Shown one piece after another: positions 42,290-47,104 of a DNA stretch of 47,104 bases. Positions within the stretch are counted from its first letter, which is position 1, and the number at the start of each line of letters is the position of its first letter. This DNA is from Fusobacterium sp. SYSU M8D902. Its GTDB lineage: Bacteria > Fusobacteriota > Fusobacteriia > Fusobacteriales > Fusobacteriaceae. The DNA lies in contig NZ_JBEFNA010000019.1 of NCBI RefSeq assembly GCF_040199715.1, forward strand, positions 1-47,104. The letters run 5' to 3'. A program made the position numbers and the translations under genes. Below the pieces are notes generated by a model. It saw nothing but the letters and a program-made list of their open reading frames with translations. It did not search any database and was not told the origin of the DNA.

Positions 42290-42991
42290 TCAATACACTC
42301 TCACAATATAGAGTGTAATAAGTGGCAATAGAACTACCAATATATAATCTATTATCTTTGTCTCCAGTTTTCTGTACTGGCTTCTCTTAGCTCCAACTTG
42401 AAATCCCTTAGACTCCATAGCCATAGCAATATTTTCAGAAGATCTAATAGCTGTTACCAACATAGGTAACATAAATAGATTTTTCTTCACTCCTCTAGCC
42501 CTATAAGCATAGGTTATATTTCTATACTCATTTTTTACTATTGGTATAAAGTTGTAAGCTGCCATTATACCATAGGCAAACTTTTCAGAAAGCCTAAACT
42601 GTTGCATCAGACTCAAGATAAACATTCTAGGATCTGTTGTGTAGACAAATAGAAAACCAAGTCCAGCATAAGCTAATATTCTAGCTGCCAACTGTAGACC
42701 ACTCTCAGCACTCTCCATTACTACAACAATCTTAGTCATATCTGTTATATCTGTAGTAGCACTCTCATTTCCGTAGAAATACCCAGTAAAGAATACTCCC
42801 AAAGCCATTATAATTACTGGGAGAAAAGAGATACACAATCTTTTTATACTCACTTTAGATAGTAACATTAAAATTAGACATATTAAAAATACAGATATAT
42901 TGACATAGTAATTGTATTCAAATGAAAGGATAAGAGAGATTAAAAATATAGTTAATCCCTTGAATCCAGGATTTAATTTAGATGTATTCAA
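42290..42991 (-). CDS. ykoC: ECF transporter T component YkoC (thiamine/HMP)
   Basis: A 233-residue membrane coupling protein of an energy-coupling-factor transporter. It has five to six hydrophobic segments and the two T-component signature helices: YAYRARGVKKN (A-R-G motif) and AMAMESKGFQVGAKR (S-K-G motif), which dock on the ATPase grooves. It links the two-domain ATPase YkoD to the S component YkoE. The start is probably TTG, 10 nt after AAGGAG, overlapping ykoD by 14 nt. The last codons form an inverted repeat, ACACTCT...AGAGTGT. Confidence 0.9.
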   Translation of the reverse strand: MNTSKLNPGFKGLTIFLISLILSFEYNYYVNISVFLICLILMLLSKVSIKRLCISFLPVIIMALGVFFTGYFYGNESATTDITDMTKIVVVMESAESGLQLAARILAYAGLGFLFVYTTDPRMFILSLMQQFRLSEKFAYGIMAAYNFIPIVKNEYRNITYAYRARGVKKNLFMLPMLVTAIRSSENIAMAMESKGFQVGAKRSQYRKLETKIIDYILVVLLPLITLYIVRVY

Positions 42992-44396
42992 CTCTCTTCA
43001 ACTCCTTGTCTTTAAATTCATATATATAGTCAGAATACTCTACCACTAAGTCTATATCATGTGAGACTAAGACTACACTCAATCCCTCTCTACTCTTCTT
43101 CTGAAGAAACTCCATAATCTCTCTACTTGTCTTGTTATCCTGCCCATATGTAGGCTCATCACAAAGCAGTACTCTCTGCTCTCCACACAGCATAGATAGA
43201 ACAGCCAATTTTCTCTGTTGCCCTTGGCTTAAAGAATAGGGTGATCCATTCCTATAATCATATAGATTAAACTCTTTTAATAGCTTTTCAGCCACCTCTA
43301 TATTCTCCTTTTCCCTCCCCTTGTACACTCTATTTAGAGTGAACAGAAGTTCATCTATTACCTTATAAGCTATAAATTGGTTTTGAGGATTTTGAAAGAC
43401 AATTCCCACCTCTTTCAATACCTCTCTCTCTTTTAGTTTTTTAAACTCTTTTCCGTCATAAATATAGCTACCATCTTGGTATCTCTCTATCCCACACAGA
43501 GTATTTAAAAGAGTACTCTTTCCACTTCCACTCTTTCCAATAATCGAAGTGATTTTTCCTCTTGCTATTTCAAATGTTATCCCTTGAGCTAGGATATTAT
43601 CCCCATAGCTTAGTTTCAAATCTCTTATCTGAGCTATACACTCTTTTTTATCCTCTTCAATATATCTCTTTTCTCCTATGTCACATCTATCCTCTAAGGT
43701 TTCAACTCCTCCAGCAGATATTTGACATCCCTTATCCAAAAGGATCAACTTGTAATCTACTCTCTCCCATAGACTTATTCTATGATCAATGATTATAAGG
43801 GTTGTACCATAAGTTTTATTCAGCTCTAGAAGTATCTCTATTATCTCTTGAGAAGACTCATAATCTACATTGGCAAAAGGCTCATCTAAAACTATTACCT
43901 CAGAGTTCAGAGCAAGTATAGAGGCTAGAGCCACCTTCTGCTTCTCTCCACCAGATAGTGTTGTCAATCTTCTCTCCTTCAAATGCAAGATTCCACATCT
44001 CTTTAGTACTTCCACTACCTTCTCATCCATTTTTTCCACTGGATAATTGATGTTCTCCAATACAAATATGATCTCCTCTTCTACACTCTCCATACAAAAT
44101 TGTGTGTCACTATTTTGAAACATCATACTTATCTTCTTAGCTCTCTCCTGCAAGGGTATACTCTCTATACTCCTCTCCTCTAGATATATACCTCCCCCTG
44201 TCAATACCCCTTTGTTAGCTGGATAAAGTCCAGTCAATAGATAGGCTAGGGTACTCTTACCACAACCTGAATATCCACTGATTAGGTATATTTCTCCTTT
44301 AACAAAAGAAAAAGAGAAGTCTTTGACTATCTCTCTTTTTGATCTTTCTGAATATTTAAAAGTTATATCCTTGCAGAGTAATATCTCCTTACTCAT
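42978..44396 (-). CDS. ykoD: ECF transporter two-domain ATPase YkoD
   Basis: A 472-residue cytosolic ATPase with two fused ABC domains. Domain 1 has GYSGCGKST, LSGGEKQKVALA and VLDEPFANVD. Domain 2 has GKSGSGKST, LSQGQQRKLAVL and LLCDEPTYGQD. Both sets are intact, as expected for an A1A2 fusion powering an ECF importer. It overlaps ykoE by 8 nt upstream and ykoC by 14 nt downstream, implying coupled translation in fixed proportion. Confidence 0.93.
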   Translation of the reverse strand: MSKEILLCKDITFKYSERSKREIVKDFSFSFVKGEIYLISGYSGCGKSTLAYLLTGLYPANKGVLTGGGIYLEERSIESIPLQERAKKISMMFQNSDTQFCMESVEEEIIFVLENINYPVEKMDEKVVEVLKRCGILHLKERRLTTLSGGEKQKVALASILALNSEVIVLDEPFANVDYESSQEIIEILLELNKTYGTTLIIIDHRISLWERVDYKLILLDKGCQISAGGVETLEDRCDIGEKRYIEEDKKECIAQIRDLKLSYGDNILAQGITFEIARGKITSIIGKSGSGKSTLLNTLCGIERYQDGSYIYDGKEFKKLKEREVLKEVGIVFQNPQNQFIAYKVIDELLFTLNRVYKGREKENIEVAEKLLKEFNLYDYRNGSPYSLSQGQQRKLAVLSMLCGEQRVLLCDEPTYGQDNKTSREIMEFLQKKSREGLSVVLVSHDIDLVVEYSDYIYEFKDKELKRVEYI

Positions 44397-44973
44397 CTAT
44401 CTCTTCCTGTCCTAAGCTATAGCTACTTAAAGCTCCTGTTTTTGCCAATTTTTCAGCTAAAACCTTAGATAGAACCCCAGCAAAAAGTACAGAACTTATA
44501 GCTCTCACTACAAACATTCCCAATAGATACATAGGTGTAAATTTTGAGAATCCACCTCTTACATATCCCCATACAAAACTGAATATACAAGCAAATAGAG
44601 CTGCTAAACACATATTTTTCATTGAGAAATCTCTATATTTTCCCTTGGCAAATACAAGCTCTGGTCCCATTCCTTGAATTATTCCAGATAGGATAACTAT
44701 TGGTCCAAACATATTTCCCATTATTACCTCTATAACTGCAGATAAAACCTCAGCTACCACTGCTACTCCAGATCTCTGAATGATATATGGTACAAATGTA
44801 GATGCCATAAACCATACTCCAAATACAATCTCATAAGCATATGGTGCAAATCCAAATGGTGCTAGTACAGTTGCTAAGAAGTTAGCAAAATATACTCCCC
44901 ATAGGTAAATAAATGAAAAAACTACTGAAAAAATACAAACCATTATTACATCTTTTAACTTCCAATTAAACAT
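44389..44973 (-). CDS. ykoE: ECF substrate-binding membrane component YkoE
   Basis: A 194-residue integral membrane S component with five to six hydrophobic helices. WKLKDVIMVCIFSVVFSFIYL at the N-terminus and the PFGFAPYAYEIVFGVWFMAS and GNMFGPIVILSGIIQGMGPELVFA segments fit YkoE. In Bacillus, YkoFEDC takes up the thiamine precursor hydroxymethylpyrimidine or related compounds. It lies 4 nt after ykoF, under the TPP riboswitch. Confidence 0.9.
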   Translation of the reverse strand: MFNWKLKDVIMVCIFSVVFSFIYLWGVYFANFLATVLAPFGFAPYAYEIVFGVWFMASTFVPYIIQRSGVAVVAEVLSAVIEVIMGNMFGPIVILSGIIQGMGPELVFAKGKYRDFSMKNMCLAALFACIFSFVWGYVRGGFSKFTPMYLLGMFVVRAISSVLFAGVLSKVLAEKLAKTGALSSYSLGQEEIDE

Positions 44974-44977
44974 CTAA

Positions 44978-45586
44978 TTACTCCTTTGTTGGACTATTTA
45001 CTGATATAGTCACTTGTAAAATATAGTGTGATAAATGATCCTCTCCATACTTGAAGATCTCCTCTAGAGTGTCAAATACATTGTGTACATCTCCCTCTAA
45101 TATAGATACATAGTGAGAACTCTTGCTAAATACACCTCTGTCTTTTGCCAACATAACAACCTTTGCTATATGCTCCATATAGTCCTCTTCTCCCATAGGA
45201 TAAAAAGAGATTTTACTAACTACATTGAAGTGCTTATCCTTTATTCTCTCCTCATTTACTCTCTCATCATCTACTTCCATAAATGAGTCTGCATCAGTAT
45301 CTCCAGGACACCCTTTTGAGAATGTAGCTTCTAGTGCCATATGTATATCCTCTCTATAGGCATTTACAAACAGTCCTTTGACTACATCAAATACGTGAAC
45401 TCTCTTTCCTCTCATACAAGTACTCAACTTGTCAGTTTGCTTCCAAACCTTGCTTGTATCAGTGTTTTCTAGTCCACCTAAGATAACATCTACAAATTTA
45501 TCACTCATTGGATATAGGGAAAATCTAGCTCCAGATACACCTTTACTAGCTCCTCCTATACACCATAAGCAATCTTTTAATCCCAT
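44978..45586 (-). CDS. ykoF: Thiamine/HMP-binding protein YkoF
   Basis: A 202-residue soluble protein with two tandem ferredoxin-like domains (starting near ARFSLYPMSDKFVDVIL and VSKISFYPMGEEDYMEHI), the layout of Bacillus YkoF, which binds thiamine. It has no signal peptide, as in YkoF. It is the first gene of ykoFEDC. The Shine-Dalgarno AAAGGAGG is part of a hairpin downstream of the TPP aptamer, so translation should fall when TPP is plentiful. Confidence 0.92.
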   Translation of the reverse strand: MGLKDCLWCIGGASKGVSGARFSLYPMSDKFVDVILGGLENTDTSKVWKQTDKLSTCMRGKRVHVFDVVKGLFVNAYREDIHMALEATFSKGCPGDTDADSFMEVDDERVNEERIKDKHFNVVSKISFYPMGEEDYMEHIAKVVMLAKDRGVFSKSSHYVSILEGDVHNVFDTLEEIFKYGEDHLSHYILQVTISVNSPTKE

Positions 45587-45594
45587 AAAAAAAT

Positions 45595-45617
45595 CCTCCT
45601 TTAATTACAAAAGGAGG
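45595..45617 (-). promoter_or_regulatory. Riboswitch expression platform: hairpin hiding the ykoF ribosome binding site
   Basis: In the leader, CCTCCTTT (45610-45617) pairs perfectly with AAAGGAGG (45595-45602), the ykoF Shine-Dalgarno, over a 7-nt loop. A TTTTTTT run follows, so the same hairpin could also act as a terminator. An alternative partner, GAAAGGAG, lies at the 3' edge of the aptamer (45643-45650). Confidence 0.7.
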
Positions 45618-45638
45618 AAATACTTATATATTTTATTA

Positions 45639-45724
45639 TTTACTCCTTTCGTTGGTACTAACCAAATCAAGTTCAATGAGTTTAGAGTATATACTCAATC
45701 TCAGCCATATGGCTCCTCAGTAAA
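45639..45724 (-). ncRNA. TPP riboswitch (THI box)
   Basis: On the minus strand the leader has the conserved GAGGAGCC...GGCTGAGA 5' half and the TTGAACTTGATTTGGTTAGTACCAACGAAAGGA-type 3' half (split here: TTGAACTTGATTTGG, then TTAGTACCAACGAAAGGA). A helper stem GAGTAT/ATACTC (P3 region) lies between them, and TTTACT/AGTAAA closes P1. It controls the ykoFEDC thiamine/HMP transporter operon. Confidence 0.95.
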
Positions 45725-45745
45725 TTTTATTTAATTACAGATAAT

Positions 45746-45774
45746 AATATATCATTATTCTTGTATTTTGTCTA
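45746..45774 (-). promoter_or_regulatory. Promoter of the ykoFEDC operon
   Basis: TAGACA, a 17-nt spacer and TATATT lie on the minus strand about 20 nt upstream of the TPP aptamer. Confidence 0.65.
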
Positions 45775-45787
45775 GAAGTTATTTTTG

Positions 45788-46840
45788 TTAATTAAAAATT
45801 GAATCATAATCATAATTTAAATAAAACTCTTTATTCTTTTCTAAATACTCTTTATAATTATCTTTAGTCAATCTATATTCTTTTTTAGAAATCCAATCTA
45901 AGATCTTATCATTTATTGTATAAATATAGTGTCCTGCATCTTTATAATTATCCAAATTAGTTATTAGATCATAATTATTAAAGAATGAATATAGTTCTAT
46001 ATTCGGTACTTCTAAAATCATCTCAATCATTATCTTTTCTGCTTCTAATTGCTTTAAAATCTCTCCACTTTGATTAATAGAATCCCAATAAACAATACTA
46101 TATGGAGTTATAAAATATATAAATTTAGTATTAGGATATTGTAGTGGAACATCTAGTACATTCTTCTGAATATTTTCTCTAATTATTTCAATATCAGCTT
46201 TACTTAATTTTTCTATCTCTATATTCTTTTTCTCTCGTTTATAACTCTTTAAAATAATATTTTTTCCAAATTTTTCATCTCTCCAACTACTATAATCATC
46301 AAAAGAAGTTGTTTCTTTATTTTTTAATGTATTAAAAAATACTCCACCTAATCCTTTTAGGATTAACATTTTATTAAATAAATATTTATAGTCATTTAAT
46401 AATTTGTCATCATAGAGATATATTGGATATTCCTTATATTTTTGTTTGTTGAATTTTTTATTAATATAACCATAATCTAATCCTCTCAATATTATTTTAA
46501 TATTATTTTTATTTTTTAAAGCTATTTCTATATTTTTATTTATTTCTTTGTAAGTTGCTCCTGAAAATGGTATTTTTACAGAATTTACTTTAAATAATTT
46601 ATGAAATTGTGAATTTCTAAAATTTTCTGTCATAGAAGTCCCTATTATTATACCATTATAATCAAAATGTCTTATAATTCCATTATTTATATATCTTTGA
46701 TCCCAGTATTTATACTTTAAATATTTTAAAGGCTTATGATAATGGAAATATGGATCCACAACTATCATAGTACTTCCTACTCCAATTAATATTAAAATAA
46801 TACTTATTATAGTTGTTATAAAAAATTTTTTACTATTCAT
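45788..46840 (-). CDS. Membrane-anchored SGNH-hydrolase-like protein
   Basis: A 350-residue protein with one N-terminal transmembrane anchor (about residues 8-28) and a large outward-facing domain. It has IIIGTSMTEN, matching SGNH/GDSL block I (GTS around residue 67), and near the C-terminus DAGHY, matching the D-x-x-H catalytic dyad. The DPYFHYHKP region and the fold resemble DltD/AlgJ-like proteins that act on acylated polysaccharides, but the substrate is unknown. TAGGAGGG precedes the ATG. It is more AT-rich and Asn/Lys/Ile-rich than most neighbours and stands alone here. Confidence 0.75.
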   Translation of the reverse strand: MNSKKFFITTIISIILILIGVGSTMIVVDPYFHYHKPLKYLKYKYWDQRYINNGIIRHFDYNGIIIGTSMTENFRNSQFHKLFKVNSVKIPFSGATYKEINKNIEIALKNKNNIKIILRGLDYGYINKKFNKQKYKEYPIYLYDDKLLNDYKYLFNKMLILKGLGGVFFNTLKNKETTSFDDYSSWRDEKFGKNIILKSYKREKKNIEIEKLSKADIEIIRENIQKNVLDVPLQYPNTKFIYFITPYSIVYWDSINQSGEILKQLEAEKIMIEMILEVPNIELYSFFNNYDLITNLDNYKDAGHYIYTINDKILDWISKKEYRLTKDNYKEYLEKNKEFYLNYDYDSIFN

Positions 46841-47104
46841 ATTCCCTCCTAAAAATTAAAATAAAGAAATGTACTCATATTATTTAAGGAAATTAAAGAA
46901 AAAATTATATAAAAAATAATCTCTAAATATATTTTTAAACTCCTATTAACTTTTCCTATTTTACTTAAGCTATTATCTAATTTTATAATGATAATAAAAG
47001 ATATAAATATATAAAAAACACTTTCATTGTGTTTTGCAAGTAGTTAGTTTAATAAATTGCAACTTTAAATTTCCAACTTTTATCCATTGTAAATTTAATA
47101 ACTA
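46841..47104. other. AT-rich intergenic end of the window
   Basis: No reading frame, hairpin with T-run, or RNA gene is seen in these 264 bases. They probably contain the promoter of the SGNH-like gene, but I see no convincing -35/-10 pair. Confidence 0.5.

Noticed and set aside
1-47104. tRNA or rRNA genes
   Set aside because: I saw no tRNA cloverleaf signatures or conserved rRNA segments in any intergenic gap.

Overview
The window looks like a chromosome segment of a Fusobacterium species. It is very AT-rich. It mixes Gram-negative envelope genes (an LpxL-type lipid A acyltransferase, the heptose epimerase HldD) with genes usual in Firmicutes (HPr kinase, SepF, a YkoFEDC thiamine transporter, a manganese-dependent pyrophosphatase, a CIRCE-like heat-shock operator). 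It also carries the EarP/Arg32-type EF-P pair known from Fusobacteria. The genus is inferred from gene content and composition; no rRNA gene is present.

Layout. 0.1-3.0 kb: a YkpA-type ABC-F ATPase, then a lipoprotein gene preceded by the wreck of a tandem copy of itself, and a small membrane protein. 3.1-5.8 kb: an old-yellow-enzyme oxidoreductase, EarP and EF-P in a tight operon. 5.8-8.6 kb, minus strand: HtpG under a CIRCE-like operator, and LpxL. 8.7-16.0 kb, plus strand: a close-packed run mtnN - folC - small membrane protein - double-length hprK - nrnA - CsgG-like lipoprotein - sepF - TSUP transporter. 16.0-17.1 kb: a zeta-type toxin with its presumed antitoxin. 17.2-23.6 kb: a sugar island (GH36 alpha-galactosidase, lactose/cellobiose-type PTS IIA, IIB and IIC, a GntR regulator, and a conserved protein of unknown function). 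It is bracketed by direct repeats of the 3' end of the neighbouring Na/Pi-cotransporter gene. 23.6-40.3 kb: housekeeping genes (Na/Pi cotransporter, class V aminotransferase, S9 peptidase, proBA, uppP, hldD, PHP phosphoesterase, lipoprotein, secA, ligA, ppaC). 40.3-42.2 kb: a small accessory zone with a truncated hicB, a transposase-less IS200/IS605-like remnant, a dinJ-yafQ toxin-antitoxin pair, a fragment resembling ykoC, and an unreported 56-residue ORF. 42.3-45.8 kb: a complete ykoFEDC thiamine/HMP ECF transporter operon under a TPP riboswitch. 45.8-46.8 kb: an SGNH-hydrolase-like membrane-anchored protein.

The most unusual points are as follows. (1) A tandem HPr kinase/phosphorylase: the N-terminal copy has lost its P-loop but kept the C-terminal motif, the C-terminal copy shows the reverse, and the second copy retains its own ribosome binding site and start codon. 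(2) The sugar island is flanked by about 115-bp repeats of a gene end and its terminator. (3) An IS200/IS605-type remnant carries two homologous compound hairpins whose outer stems differ but still pair. (4) A TPP-riboswitch expression platform appears to hide the ykoF Shine-Dalgarno sequence. I made no database search; family assignments come from recognisable motifs and remembered homologues.
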